A stretch of 64,000 bases of DNA from Dromiciops gliroides. Its lineage: Eukaryota > Chordata > Mammalia > Microbiotheria > Microbiotheriidae. The notes under the pieces were generated by a model. That model worked only from the letters and a program-made list of their open reading frames with translations. It was not told the origin of the DNA and searched no databases. Positions within the stretch are counted from its first letter, which is position 1, and the number at the start of each line of letters is the position of its first letter. Both the position numbers and the translations under genes were made by a program. Below are positions 45,986 through 57,794 of the stretch, piece by piece. The stretch spans positions 261,220,441 through 261,284,440 of the forward strand of contig NC_057862.1 of NCBI RefSeq assembly GCF_019393635.1, given 5' to 3'.

Positions 45986-47065
45986 AAAATTTTTCTTCCA
46001 TAGCTTAAAGGCAACATAGAAAAAGAAACAATATCACTACTTAATATATGTGCACTAAATTGCATAGCATCTAAATACTTTAAGGAAAAATTAATCAAAT
46101 TCTAGGAAGACAGTAAAACTATACTATTTGAGGAACTGTGTGCTCCTTTCAGACCTAGCAAATCTGACAAAAAAGCAACAAGAGAGAAGTTAAGGTCCTG
46201 AATAGTGTTTTGGAGAAGTTAGATATAAAAGATCTCCAGTAATTATTTCTCAGCTGTGCATTGTGCCTTTCCAAAAAAACTTACCATGTGCTGGGTATAA
46301 ACAACTCAGAAAAATAAAGATAAATGGAAATGTTAACTATATCTTTTACTGACCACAACATAACAAAAATTATAATCCACAAAGCACATTTGAAGAAAAG
46401 AGTTAAATTTAAATGGTGGCAAAATAATTTAATCTGGAAAATAGATTAGAGAACTAATCATCGAAACAACAATTTTGTCATGGAATATTACAACAATGAG
46501 GCAATATACCAAAAATTTTGGATATAGAGGAAGCAATCCTTTTGAATAAATTTATATGTTTACTTTCATTAACAAAAGAGAAAAAGAACAAATGGATGAT
46601 TTTGGCATTCAAGTTTAAAAAAAACACCTAGAAAAGCAAGAAATTTTTAAAAACCACCAATTCTCATAGGTGTAGTCTGACTCATGCCAAGCCCCTGGTA
46701 GCTTAGTCTGAAATTAGAAAGAAATAAGACACTCATAATCCATTTAATAGTTGATATGAGAAAGTTTACTTAGTATAACCGGTTTCTCAAAGTTCTTTTG
46801 CGTAAGACTCTCCTCTTTGGTGGAGATTGATTACTCAATGCTTTGGAACATTTTGTGTGAGCCCAAATGAGGGACAGTTGGTGAGAGCTTGGCAGAAGAG
46901 AAATATTGACCTTCTGGATTCCAAATTTGAGAAAGAAGATACAGTTTTAGATTCTCTTCAAGTCCAGGAAGGGAAAGAATGACTTTTGTAAGAAGCCACC
47001 ATGTAGAGGAACTGGTGCCTTGATCATGTCCTTGTCTATTTCCAGCTGACTTCACTAGAGATTTC

Positions 47066-47473
<408 letters not shown>

Positions 47474-47732
47474 CTTCACTAGAGATTTCAATGAATTTTC
47501 CCTTAGGTGAGATCTGGGACTCTCTCTCAGTTGAATTGAGATATATCATTCTCAGAAGGATAATTCTTTTATATTGTGTATTATCTGGTACATTCTCTGT
47601 ACCTTTTTTTTTTATTTCTGCTTGCTATCAGCTTAGATAAATGTGTTTTTGTTTTGCTATTTATTATGTGTGTTCATTGTGAATTTGGCATTTGGTCGGA
47701 AAGGATCCAAACCTTGGCTACATAATTTGGGG

Positions 47733-48171
47733 CGATGGTGTCACACCCAAATAGAAACAAGGGCCACTCACTATGTAAGGATCCCTGCAGGTACATATTG
47801 ACTTAGAAAACCACATATCAACATTATGTTTTGTTGTCTTGTTAAATATTTCCTAAGGTGGATAGAGTGCCAGACCTGGAGACAGTAAGACTCATCTTGA
47901 GTTCAAATATGGCCTCAGATACTTACTACCTGTATGACCCTGGGCAAGTCACTTAAATGTTTGCCTCAGTTTCCTCATCTGTAAAATGAACTAGAGAAGG
48001 AAATGGCAAGCCATTCCAGTATCTTTTCCAAGAAAACCCTAAATGGGGTCATGAAGAGTCAGAAATGACTGAAAAATGACTCAATAACAACATATCTTAA
48101 TCTAGCTCAGGCCATACTCAGGAGTACTGTGTACTGCATGTGGGTTGAAGGCCACATGTTTGACACCCCTG
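47733..48171. mobile_element. hAT-like non-autonomous DNA transposon
   Basis: Ends CGATGGTGTCACAC and GTTTGACACCCCTG are inverted repeats. Flanks ATTTGGGG (47725-47732) and GTTTGGGG (48172-48179) form an 8-bp target duplication, the hAT hallmark. Interior matches 8555-8870. Contains a Mar1-type SINE. Confidence 0.85.
47855..48092 (+). repeat. Mar1-type CORE-SINE inside the hAT-like element
   Basis: Core plus GAGAAGGAAATGGCAAGCC and a CAATAACAAC end. Confidence 0.85.
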
Positions 48172-48389
48172 GTTTGGGGTGCTTCCCTATTAAGGGATGT
48201 TGATCAGGAATTCAGTTTAAATCTAAAAATTATCACCCCTAGACTAACAATATTGGAGGGTGAGGTAAGAAAGATATAATTCTAGCCCAGTAAATACCTT
48301 TTCTCAGAGAACAGTGGTTAACCTCTGGCCCAAGCTAACTGCTTTTCCTCCTGGCAGAAATCAAAATCTCCCATCAAAGAGCAGAGGAG

Positions 48390-48520
48390 GGGCAGCTAGG
48401 TGGTGCAGTGGATAGAGCACTGACCCTGAGTTCAAATCCGGCCTCAGACACTTAACACTTACTAGCTGTGTGACCCTGGGCAAGTCACTTAACCCCAATT
48501 GCCTCACTAAAAAAAACAAA
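48390..48520 (+). repeat. CORE-SINE with short internal deletion
   Basis: Lacks about 15 bp between CACTGACCCTG and AGTTCAAATCC. Duplication GCAGAGGAG/ACAGAGGAG. Confidence 0.93.
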
Positions 48521-49384
48521 AAACAGAGGAGACTTCATGCCTTTCTGGGAGTCACAATTAGAAAAAATCATAAGGTAACACATAACTTACATGGGCAACA
48601 CACACATATGCCTCTACATTAGCTATAGCAAGGGAAGAACATGTTTAAGGGAAGAGATGTTCATTTAGGATAAAACAATTCAGTGGAACAGTTTCTCACT
48701 GTTGTTCATGTGTCTGTGCTCCCAAGCCTTAGGGAGGAGCTCCAGTCTTCTTGTGCCCTGGCCTTTTAATAATGAGACTAAGAAACTATCTTAATAGCCC
48801 TAATCTTGGTCCCCAGAGTCAATTTGATCTCAAGGATTGTTTCAATACTTTTTAATAATAATAAAAAAAAGCTAGCCTAATTTACATGGAAAAGTTTAGT
48901 ATATTGTTCCTACCACATCAATCATAAAAGTAGAATTTTTTAAAAACAACAACAAATAAGAAATAAGCAAAATTTAAAGTGAAAAAAATTAGATTACTAA
49001 ATAAAATTAGGAGCTCCAAAGTGAAAAATCATTAGCTAATATGATATATATATAGAAAAACCAAGTTGCTGATCTCAAAAAATGAAAAAAGGAGAATTGA
49101 CAACAAATGGAGAAGGTATAGGTCTCCAAAACAGTCAACTTAAGTGAAATGTATGAATTATTTACAAAAATATGAAGTAGTCAGAATTACAGAACAGGAA
49201 ATGCAGAGTTTAGCTAATCCACTCAGAAAAATTAATTGTACAAATTGTAAAGGAACTTAAAAGAAACCGCCCCAGTATCAGGCAAATTTACAAGTGAATG
49301 TATAAAACATTAAAAGAATATATCTGTAAAATCCAATGACTGGACTATATAGCTATTAGAAATGCAGCTAACAGCTCATATAAG

Positions 49385-49711
49385 TGTTGCAGCTTGAATA
49401 ATCCAAGTAGGCAGCAGAGTGTGGTTGAAGGCTTCTTTAATACATCTTCGAAAAGGTGGGCACCCTCCTGGATTTGGCGGAGAGTACACCAAAGTGAAGA
49501 TCCACACAGCTATTTATACACACAAAGGGTCTTTTCCTGACCAATCACGTTGCAGTATTTACGCCCCGCCCCAGTTATATACAGTATAGACCAATCAAAT
49601 TGGACCATGTCAACCAATTACATTGCACCAAGTTGACGAATCACATTGTACAAAGTACCATACCAGGCATCAACACATTCTGGGCAAGAGTGTCCACTCC
49701 TCCTTATCACA
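49385..49711 (-). mobile_element. Short ERV LTR, probably solo (fossil)
   Basis: Minus strand from TGTGATAAGG (49711) to GCTGCAACA (49385). It has several CCAAT-type boxes (antisense GACCAATCA, ACCAATCAA, 49535-49600), a GC box (CCCCGCCCC, 49563), a TATA-like GTATAAATAG (about 49515) and ATTAAAG (about 49437). About 330 bp, inserted in the L1 ORF2. Family unassigned. Confidence 0.75.
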
Positions 49712-50810
49712 ATGCTCTGTGTTAGCATACCTTACCTTTCAGGAAACAAAACTTAAATCGGGATTTGAAACTAAACTTACTTTCTGTTCTCATGGCTCTG
49801 AGAAGAGTACAAATATGGTCTTTTCTCTCAATAGCCCTTAAGGTCCTTTCCAGCTGTAGGTCTAATTCTGATATTGTAGAAATTATTTGCAGAAAGAGAG
49901 GAAGAAGGGATACTACCAAATTACTTTTGTGAAACTTATGGAGTCTTGGTACCAACACTAGGGAAAGGCAAAACAGAGAAAGATAACTATAGACTAATAT
50001 CCCTAATACATATCAACTCAAAAATATTGCAAAAATATTCTCAAAGAGATTTCACAACAGTCTCCCTTGTTAACCAACAGAAAGGCTCAGCAACATCTTA
50101 GGGAAATTACTATGACCAGGTTAGTTCAATACAGTTCAATATTTGGAAAACTATAAAAAAATAGACTATATTAATTACAAAAACAGTAAAAAGCCCTCAC
50201 ATGATCATATCAATAGATTAAAAAAATGCTTTAAATAAAACATTAATTTACATTGAAAAATATTTTTAAATATAGGAACAAATGAACTCCATTAGTAGTA
50301 TGCATATATATATACATACACATAAAAATATGTGTGTGTCTAAAACCATGAGCTGCAATAATATGTCATGGAGAAATGTTAGAGACTTTTCCAATAAAAT
50401 CAGGGTAAAATAAGGATATATATTGTCATTATTATTATTTTATATAGTTCTAAAATGCTAGCTATAGCAATAAGATCAAGAAAAAGTGAGGGATTATGTA
50501 TAGGATAAAAAATATTACTTTTGTAGATGATATGATAAATTATTGTAATATGATATTTAAAGAGCCTTAGGAATTCAACTAAAATGAATTATTATAAATA
50601 ATTCCATCAAAGTAGAAGGATATAAAATAAACCCACAAAAATCATCCTTCCTTATGCATATTTTCAACAAAGTTACATAGCAGGAAAAAATAGAAAGAGA
50701 AGTTTCATTCAAAATATCAACATAATATATTAAATATTTGGGAGTCTATCTTCCAAGATACAGAGGAGTTATATGACTACTATTAAAAACTTTCTTTATA
50801 GAAGATTAAA

Positions 50811-50983
50811 GGGACTAGCTTAGGGTGGAGCTTTCTTTCTAACAGAAGCCCATTCTTCCCACCTAGCACTGCCCTCCAGCATCAATTAAGTAGAAGATGA
50901 TTCCTATTGAGTTCTGCCCTTGGTTGTAATGATATTGGAAATTTAGGGTCCTTTAGTCATAGGCAAAGTGAATGACCCCAAAC

Positions 50984-51053
<70 letters not shown>

Positions 51054-51454
51054 CATACACCCCAAGGATTCTATAAGGTAAAGTTGGAGGGAAAATTTAT
51101 CCCTGATATGGTAGACTTTTCCAAAAAGCATGGAGACAGGAGATAGAATGGAATATATAGGAAACATTTTAGCAGGCAATTTTAACTAGAATAGTGATTG
51201 CAGTTAGGGGACTGATGAAAAATACAACTGAAAAGGCAGGTAGGACCCAGATGGGTCTTTTAAATGCTTTAAGTGCCAGGTTGATGGTTTCATATTTTAT
51301 CCTAGAGGCAACAGAGTCAGTAAAGATTTTGAGCAGGTGGCTGACATGAACAGAACTATGTTTTAGGAATATTAATATGGCAGCTATATGGATAATTGCT
51401 GGAAAGAGTAAAGGCCGGGGGCTAAAGTACTACTAATACTTTACTACTAGTAGG
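50811..51454. other. Unclassified DNA with (TA)n tract
   Basis: No gene. Contains (TA)n of about 64 bp at 50986-51050. Confidence 0.6.
50986..51050. repeat. (TA)n microsatellite
   Basis: About 32 uninterrupted TA units. Confidence 0.97.
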
Positions 51455-51705
51455 AGGAAGAGCAGCTAGATAGAGTGCCGGGCCTGAAGTCAGGAAGGTT
51501 CCTCTTCCTGAATTAAAATCTGGCCTCAGACATTCATTAGCTGTGTGATCCTGGGCAAGTCACTTAATTTTGTTTTCCTCAGTTTTCTCATCTGTAAAAT
51601 AAGCTGGAGAAGGAAATGGTGAAGCACTCCAATACCTTTGCCAAGAAAACTCTCCAAAAAACAGGTCAGAGAGAGTTGGACACAACTGAATAACAATGAA
51701 GTACT
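51455..51705 (+). repeat. Mar1-type CORE-SINE with BovB/RTE tail
   Basis: Head AGAGCAGCTAGATAGAGTGC, core, then GGAGAAGGAAATGGTGAAGC and AACTGAATAACAATG. Confidence 0.85.
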
Positions 51706-51775
51706 ACTCTGATGAAAATGGAGGGATCCCAGGGTGATTGAAGACCATTTCAGCTCAAATACAAGATGTGGCAGG

Positions 51776-51922
51776 GGCAGCTAGTTGGCACAGTGGATAA
51801 AGCACCAGCCCTGGATTCAGGAGGACCTGAGTTCAAATCCAGCCTCAGACACTTGACACTTACTAGCTGTGTGACCTTGGGCAAGTCACTTAACCCCCAT
51901 TGCCCCACCAAAAAAAAAAAAA
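51776..51922 (+). repeat. Young CORE-SINE
   Basis: Duplication AAGATGTGGCAGG at 51763-51775 and 51923-51935. Confidence 0.96.
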
Positions 51923-51935
51923 AAGATGTGGCAGG

Positions 51936-52444
51936 TCATGCCAAGGTGAAAAGGTCTGGTGACTGACCAAACATTTGTTTTCTGTGGTACAGCCTAGCTA
52001 AATGCAGAGAAGCTCATTATCATCAGGTTGATCATCTAGGTGGTGACCATGACAACTCATGAAGATGTTCTTCTAAGACATTACATGATAGTGGAGAGGG
52101 AGAAATGTGGAGAGTGTACACCTACAGTGACAAAATCACAGGACTGATATATGGCTTTAGGACCTGTGAGCTTTCTTTCTGTTTATTACTTGGTTCCCCT
52201 GAGATGCAAACCCTCGGAAAAGACAAATGGAGAGGAGCTGTGCGCTTGGGAAGAAAGGAGAGAACCTGTACTCTTTACCTACAGGAGAGCTGGGATAAGT
52301 GGGGCTCCGTCCAAGGAAGGGAAATGATGGCAGCTCTAAAATGAAAAGGATAACTAACAGCAGAGAAAGCCCTGGCCTTGCAGACAGTAGAGCTGTGGTA
52401 TACCACATGCTGGAAGAGGGAAACTAATAGCTCACACAGGGATC
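51936..52444. other. Unclassified DNA
   Basis: Overlapping short frames on both strands at 52105-52408 show no known domain. Confidence 0.4.
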
Positions 52445-52835
52445 TTAGCTCAATTCAACATTTATTAAGTTCCTATTGTCTGTAGAACATTGTACTAAGC
52501 TCTTGGGGAGAAACAAAGATCTTTAGATAAGACATGTTCCCAGCCATAATGGAGCATTTATAAAAACTTCCCAGAAGGTCTAGATTTTATTCTGTCCCTT
52601 GGAAAGTGGTATCATGTTGTGATGGTGTCATGGCACAACATACATTTTATTGTTACAAAAGGGAAGTTTCTCTGCCCACTTTCCCTATCCCCATGACAGG
52701 GTATCAAGAGGATGACAGGCAAGGCAACAAGCATTTATTAAGTACTTACTATGTACCACAGTGCCAAGCAAGGGGGATAGAAATACAGACAAAAGGAAAG
52801 ACTGCCCTTCCCCTCAAGGAGTTTAAAGTCTCGCT
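52445..52835 (+). repeat. Two L2/MIR-type 3' remnants
   Basis: Pieces at 52445-52550 (CAACATTTATTAAGTTCC) and 52720-52835 (AGCATTTATTAAGTACTTAC..CTCAAGGAG) match the old repeat at 17650 and 57795. Confidence 0.6.
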
Positions 52836-53264
52836 GGAGAAGACAATACACAGAGGGAACCAGAAGGGGAGGGAAGAAGTAAAGGTACCTGACCTGGGCA
52901 GTTTGAAGTTCAAAAAGTCAGATGCGCAGCTGGGAGGGAAATGAAGATTGTCTAACCTGGACTCTGCAAAAACTGGAGGCCAGAAGAGGAACTCACAAAT
53001 GGGAAAAGGGGGCCAGCCCAGCAGAGGGGACTTGCAGTATAAGAAGGCTGCAGGCACTCATGGGTCAGTGTGAGACTGCAGAGTGCAGTGCTGAAGCCTG
53101 GACAACCAGAAGCACGTCCAGGAGGGAAGTGAAGGATCACAGTCTTTCTTTGGGGGTTGATTTGTTGGTTTGTCTTTGTGGGTCCCTCAAACATCATGCA
53201 AATAACATCAGTTATTTTGCTTAATTGAATTGAGTTGAAAGTATTTTTCTCTATCCCACAGCTT
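52836..53264. other. Unclassified DNA
   Basis: Open frames of 100-122 codons overlap on both strands at 52606-53320 without recognisable domains. I treat them as chance. Confidence 0.4.
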
Positions 53265-53400
53265 GATACAGTGGATTGAGGGCTGGCCTCAGAGCCAGAA
53301 AGACCTGGACTGAAGTACATACCATTCCTGACATATGGTGGCTGACTGATGCTGGTCGAATCACTTAACCTCTAAGTGTTCTGGGCAATTAGAATATTGT
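53265..53400 (+). repeat. MIR-like remnant
   Basis: Degraded head TACAGTGGATTGAGGGCTGG and AGAGCCAGAAAGACC. Confidence 0.55.
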
Positions 53401-53492
53401 AAACTACAGAGACGGTGCTAAGTTTCCTTACCTGAGAATTCTTTATACCAATGAAATCCTAGGTCCAGTGCTGATATTTGTCCTCTTTTTCT

Positions 53493-53646
53493 TTTTTTCT
53501 TCTTCTTTTTTTTGGTGGAGCAATGAGGGTTAAGTGACTTGCCCAGAGTCACACAGCTAGTAAGTGTTAAGTGTCTAAGGCCAGATTTGAACTCAGGTCC
53601 TCCTGAATCCAGGGCCAGTGCTTTATCCACTGTGCCACCTAGCTGC
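53493..53646 (-). repeat. Young CORE-SINE
   Basis: Antisense copy. Duplication CCTCTTTTTCT at about 53482 and 53647. Confidence 0.94.
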
Positions 53647-53744
53647 CCTCTTTTTCTATCCATCCAGTTTACCTGAGCTCAATCAAGTAGGACTTGTAAC
53701 AATGAACCTATCTGCAATCATTTATTAAGTGCATTTATTAACAC

Positions 53745-53935
53745 AGGTGTTGTGTTGTGTTGTCCTTTGACATTTGACCAATGACATCAGGAGTGCGATG
53801 TCTTGACTTGCAGGTGAATTAGATTTAAGTGAGGTGGGGTTGTGCAAAGTCATCAGACCCATTCTCTCCCCCAGAGTCTTTGGGGTCCAGTGGCAAGTGA
53901 TGGCCCCACTGTGATAAGTACTGAGGATACAATGA
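53745..53935 (-). repeat. RTE-derived 3' end fragment
   Basis: ACCAATGACATCAGGAGTGC and TTAGATTTAAGTGAGG match the antisense tail of the long SINEs. Confidence 0.6.
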
Positions 53936-54394
53936 CAACAAACATAGTCCCAGACTCATGGTCCTTGTGGGGTGGGGTGCTGGTAAGGGGGCTTAGGAAC
54001 CATACACAATAGGTACAGATATAAGCAGATAAAAAATATGCCAAGTAAATACAAGGGGAAAAGGGTTTTGGGGGTGGGGGTGAAGAGGATCACAGAAGGC
54101 TTGTGTAAACCAAATACCCACAAGTCCTATGGTTTGTGAGGCTTTAGTTTGGATATATGCATTGATCCTAGCTGAGTTCTTCGACATGGTCCACTCAGCA
54201 ATGCTACTCATTATAAAAGATATGGAGATGTAGAACAAGAATGGAAAGGAAGTGACAGTGAGCTTGGGTGTTCAAGCTAGGAGGTAAGAGGGAATAGCAC
54301 AGATCCAATGCTATTCTTGGACAAAAATTCTAAGCTGTACCCTGCTGATGAGTTTGTTGGTGCAGAGCATCATTTTTATTTACAAAAGACAATA
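53936..54394. other. Unclassified DNA
   Basis: No gene or named repeat recognised. Confidence 0.4.
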
Positions 54395-54401
54395 CCTAAT
54401 T

Positions 54402-54402
<1 letters not shown>

Positions 54403-54495
<93 letters not shown>

Positions 54496-54641
54496 TTCCT
54501 TTCTTTCTTTCTTCCTTTCTTCCTTTCTTCCTTCCTTCCTTCCTTCCTTCCTTCCTTCCTTCCTTCCTTCCTTCCTTCCTTCCTTCCTTCCTTCCTTCCT
54601 TCCTTCTTCCTTCCTTCCTTCCTTCCTTCCTTCCTTCCTTC

Positions 54642-54732
<91 letters not shown>

Positions 54733-54873
54733 TTTTGGTGAGGCAATTTGGGTTAAGTGACTTGCCCAGGGTCACACAGCTAGTAAATATCAGGTGTCTG
54801 AGGCTGGACCTGAACTCAGGTCCTTCTGACTTCAGGGCTGATGCTCTATCCACTGTAACACCTAGCTGCCCCT
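54403..54873 (-). repeat. CORE-SINE with a 330-bp (CTTT)n/(CCTT)n tail
   Basis: The SINE body (54733-54873, antisense) extends into (CTTT)n, (CCTT)n, (CTTT)n at 54403-54732. Target CCTAATTT at 54395-54402 and 54874-54881. The 116-176-codon Phe/Leu/Pro- and Lys/Glu-rich frames are repeat artefacts. Confidence 0.95.
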
Positions 54874-54889
54874 CCTAATTTTTAAAAAA

Positions 54890-55035
54890 AAATTTTTTAG
54901 TGAGGCAATTGGGGTTAAGTGACTTGCCCAGGGTCACACAGCTAGTAAGTGTTAAGTGTCTGAGGCCAGATTTGAACTCAGGTACTCCTGACTCCAGGGC
55001 TGGTGCTCTATCCACTGTGTCACCTAGCTGCCCCT
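54890..55035 (-). repeat. Young CORE-SINE, second of a pair
   Basis: Antisense copy between CCTAATTT (54874-54881) and CCTAATTT (55036-55043). Third copy of the same target. Confidence 0.94.
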
Positions 55036-55049
55036 CCTAATTTATTTTT

Positions 55050-55800
55050 AAATGTTTATTCTATAATACATTTTATTATTTCATTTATTTTTTAATTTTA
55101 AAATACATTTTATATCACCATCATTTCCCAAAATATCTATTCTCCCTTCACCCTCCCAGAGTGCCTTACCTTATAACTAAGAATAAGTAGAAAACAAATA
55201 GGTCATTGAAACTAGTTAACCAATCAAAAAAGACCAACATTGTAAATAGTATTCTGCATCCATAATCCCTTTGTTGGTGGTGGTCCTTCAATAGGAAAAG
55301 GATCATGACACCTGGAGGTGATGTCATGACTTGTAGAGAACTGGATTTAAGTGAGGGAGAGCTGAGCAAGGTCACCAAGCTCACTCTCTCTTCCAGAGCC
55401 ATCTGGGTCCAGTGGTGAGATATATGCATCAGGATGGCTGGAGATGGCCCTAGATATTAAAGGCATTTGGGGTTAAGTGACTTTTCCAGGGTCACATAGC
55501 TAATAAGTGTTTTAGGTGAGATTTGAACTCAGGTGCTCCTGACTCCAGAGTCAGTGCTTTATCCACTGCACCATCTAGCTGCCCCAACTCATAATCTTTA
55601 ACTCAGAAAAGAAGAGAGTTCTTTCCCATGTCTCTTCTTTGGGTCCAAGCTAGGTGATCATAATTTCATAGAATTCAGTTAATTTTTTTTTTAATTTTTG
55701 GTTCAGTTCCAAATTCATTCTCTCCTTCCAGTCCTTCCCAAGGGTAGGGAAAATTATCTGGGGTTTATCATACATTTGTTACTTAGAAATTAGAAGGTAT
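55050..55800 (-). mobile_element. L1 3' end, split by later insertions
   Basis: 3'UTR block (TCCCTTCACCCTCCCAGAG) shared with 19830-20330. Continues after the long SINE at 55587-55800. The ORF2 tail continues beyond the LTR at 56230-56530 (TTTACATTTATGTACCATAAG). Confidence 0.65.
55270..55586 (-). repeat. Long CORE-SINE with RTE-like tail
   Basis: Antisense copy of the 2671-2993 type, from GGTGATGTCATGACTTGTAG to CCATCTAGCTGCCCC. Diverged duplication CATCCATAATCCC/CAACTCATAATC. Confidence 0.82.
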
Positions 55801-56227
55801 TGCACCAGTTTGGGGGCATTAAGCATTTATTAAAGTATATTAAATATTAGTAAAGAGAGAACACGTGGCTCTGAAAGATAAGAAAGCCTAGCTAGGAAGT
55901 AGAAGAGAGCGAAGAGAGAAAATGGGGAACCCTCATGGACTGCATCTGTTCTCACCCAGTTCCCTTGCCAAAGAGAGAGAGTGTCTGTGCAAGCTTGCTG
56001 AAGGCAGGAGCAGAGCCTGCCCATACACATTGTTCAAAGCTAATTGGCTAGCATTATTGAAATCTATTGGTTCACTGGATTTGAGTGGGGTTCAGCACAG
56101 TCCTGAGAACAGCCAGAGAACAGATCCTCTGGCGGGAATAAAGCTTTCAGGTAGGTGTGGTTTTGAGTGAGGTAACTTCCTGACTCTGGCCTGACCTTAA
56201 GAAAGGTCAGCCCAGGCTCTCTTAGCA
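55801..56227 (-). mobile_element. ERV LTR, probably solo (fossil)
   Basis: Minus strand from TGCTAAGAGAGCC (56227) to AAACTGGTGCA (55801), with CCAAT-type boxes (antisense CTATTGGTTC, GCTAATTGGC) and AATAAA in TTTAATAAATGC (about 55830) near the end. About 427 bp, splitting an L1 3' end. Family unassigned. Confidence 0.65.
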
Positions 56228-56229
56228 AC

Positions 56230-56530
56230 TCCTTATTATAAATTATTTTCTCACATATGAAGTATGTTATTGTGGTTCTCCTTGTTTCACTTGTATCAGT
56301 TTATATGTCTTCCCATTTTTCTATATTTTTATATTCATTATATCTCATAGAACAGTAATATCTCTTTACATTTATGTACCATAAGTTGTTTAGCTATTTA
56401 TTCCTCATGCAATGGGTACCTACTTATTGTTTCTAGTTCTTTGTTACTGGTTTTTGCTGCCATAAATATTATCATAAAATGTCTTCTAATCTTTGACCTC
56501 CTTGGAATAAATTAATTTGTTTATAACATT
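56230..56530 (-). repeat. L1 ORF2 tail, continuation
   Basis: Antisense L1 sequence beyond the LTR, ending in TTTTTGCTGCCATAAATATTATC. Confidence 0.55.
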
Positions 56531-56670
56531 AGCTCATAAGAATTTTAGAACTAGAAGGGACAGTAGCCCAGAAATCCAACCCCCTCGTTTTAATGTCTAT
56601 TTTATGTTTCAATTTCTTTTCTTTTTTAAATAGTATTTTGGTTTTTCCCAATTATATGTAAAGACCTTTT

Positions 56671-56813
56671 TTTTTTTGGCAGGACAATGAGGCTTAAGTG
56701 ACTTGCCCAGAGTCACACAGCTAGTAAGTGTCAAGTATCTGAGATCGGATTTGAACTCAGGTCCTCCTGAATCCAGGGCCAGTGCTTTATCCACTGCGCC
56801 ACCTAGCTGCCCC
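56671..56813 (-). repeat. Young CORE-SINE, first of a pair
   Basis: Antisense copy between TGTAAAGACCTTTT (56657-56670) and its repeat at 56814-56827. Confidence 0.95.
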
Positions 56814-56827
56814 TGTAAAGACCTTTT

Positions 56828-56981
56828 TTTTTTTTTTTTTTTTTTGCAGGGCAATGGGGATTAAGTGACTTGCCCAGGGTCACACAGCTAGTAAGTGTCA
56901 AGTGTCTGAGGCTGGATTTGAACTCAGGTACTCCTGAATCCAGGGCCAGTGCTTTTTCCACTGCACCACCTAGCCGCCCCC
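56828..56981 (-). repeat. Young CORE-SINE, second of a pair
   Basis: Antisense copy between TGTAAAGACCTTTT (56814-56827) and TGTAAAGACCATTT (56982-56995). Third copy of the target. Confidence 0.95.
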
Positions 56982-57504
56982 TGTAAAGACCATTTTTAAC
57001 ATTCATTTTTACAAACTTTTGAGTTCCAAATTTTCCTTTCTCTTCCCCTCCCCTTTTCCTAAAACAGTAAGTAATTTGATATAGGTTTTATATGTGCAAT
57101 CATGTAAAACATATTTCCATATTAGTCATATTGTGAAAGAAAAAACATACCAAAAGGAAAAAAACAAAACAAAAAGTAACAAAAAAATTCCTTTCTACTT
57201 TTGAAAAAGTTGTAATCTCTTTCCCCACTTCCTTCCTCCAATTCTTATTTACCCCATAGGAGGTCCTTTTCTTGGTTGTATCTAAGTAAACTTCCTTGTT
57301 TCTTTTTTAAAAAAAAATTATTGTGAACAACAAGTAAGTTTGAATATTTCAATAAACAAAGAACAGAAAAGATCATATATTTAACTCTGAACCTGTTATA
57401 TCATTTTAAAGTATATATTAAATCTAACATGATAGTCTACTTCACTGTCTTCTTTCTTTTGTATATTTTAAACTATTTCATTGATAAAATTTTCTCTCCT
57501 TTAT

Positions 57505-57591
57505 AAACATGGGATGTTTCACGAATTTTTGTGTCATCTTTGTTCAGAAGTCATGCTAATTTTCTTTGTATCATTCTAATTTTTGTATATA
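57505..57591 (-). pseudogene. RNU6: U6 spliceosomal snRNA pseudogene
   Basis: The plus strand shows the reverse complement of U6: GGGATGTTTCACGAATTTTTG, then GTGTCATCTTTG, CATGCTAATTTTCTTTGTATC and ATTCTAATTTTTGTATAT, in the correct order and spacing. U6 pairs with U4 and U2 and forms part of the spliceosome core. This copy has many substitutions and loses the 5' stem beyond GTATAT. No upstream proximal element or TATA box is visible on the minus strand, so it is not expected to be transcribed. It lies directly upstream, on the same strand, of L1-type 3' sequence. Such U6-L1 fusions are known products of template switching by L1 reverse transcriptase. Confidence 0.88.
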
Positions 57592-57600
57592 TATATATGG

Positions 57601-57794
57601 CTAAAACAAGCCAGCTTTCTTGTTTCTTCCTCTTTGAGGGGCTTGCATTTTTCTTGCAGTCAGCAGGGGATGGGAAGTGGTAGAGATAGTTTATTTTTCA
57701 TACTTATTCAATTTCTGGTGTTTATATAGATTTGACCTTTGTCCTTCCTAACTCTAGGTCTAGCACTGAATCTACTGCAACACCTAGCTGTTTT
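57601..57794. other. Unclassified DNA
   Basis: No recognised feature. The end near 57760-57790 resembles a degraded MIR head. Confidence 0.4.

Larger units (their letters stand above)
56612..57504 (-). mobile_element. L1 3' end, likely joined to a U6 copy
   Basis: Reads on the minus strand into ATTTTGAGTTCC-type L1 3'UTR (57030) and a T-rich (plus-strand) tail near 56612-56635. It contains two nested SINEs. Upstream on the same strand (57505-57591) is a U6 snRNA sequence. Confidence 0.65.

Noticed and set aside
52606-53320. Overlapping 100-122-codon frames on both strands, possible novel small gene
   Set aside because: No recognisable domain, no splice or promoter context that I could defend, and frames open on both strands suggest local composition.
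54308-54878. Open frames of 116-176 codons (Phe/Leu/Pro/Ser-rich and Lys/Glu-rich)
   Set aside because: They are translations of the (CTTT)n/(CCTT)n SINE tail. All frames of a tetranucleotide repeat stay open, so length is no evidence of a gene.
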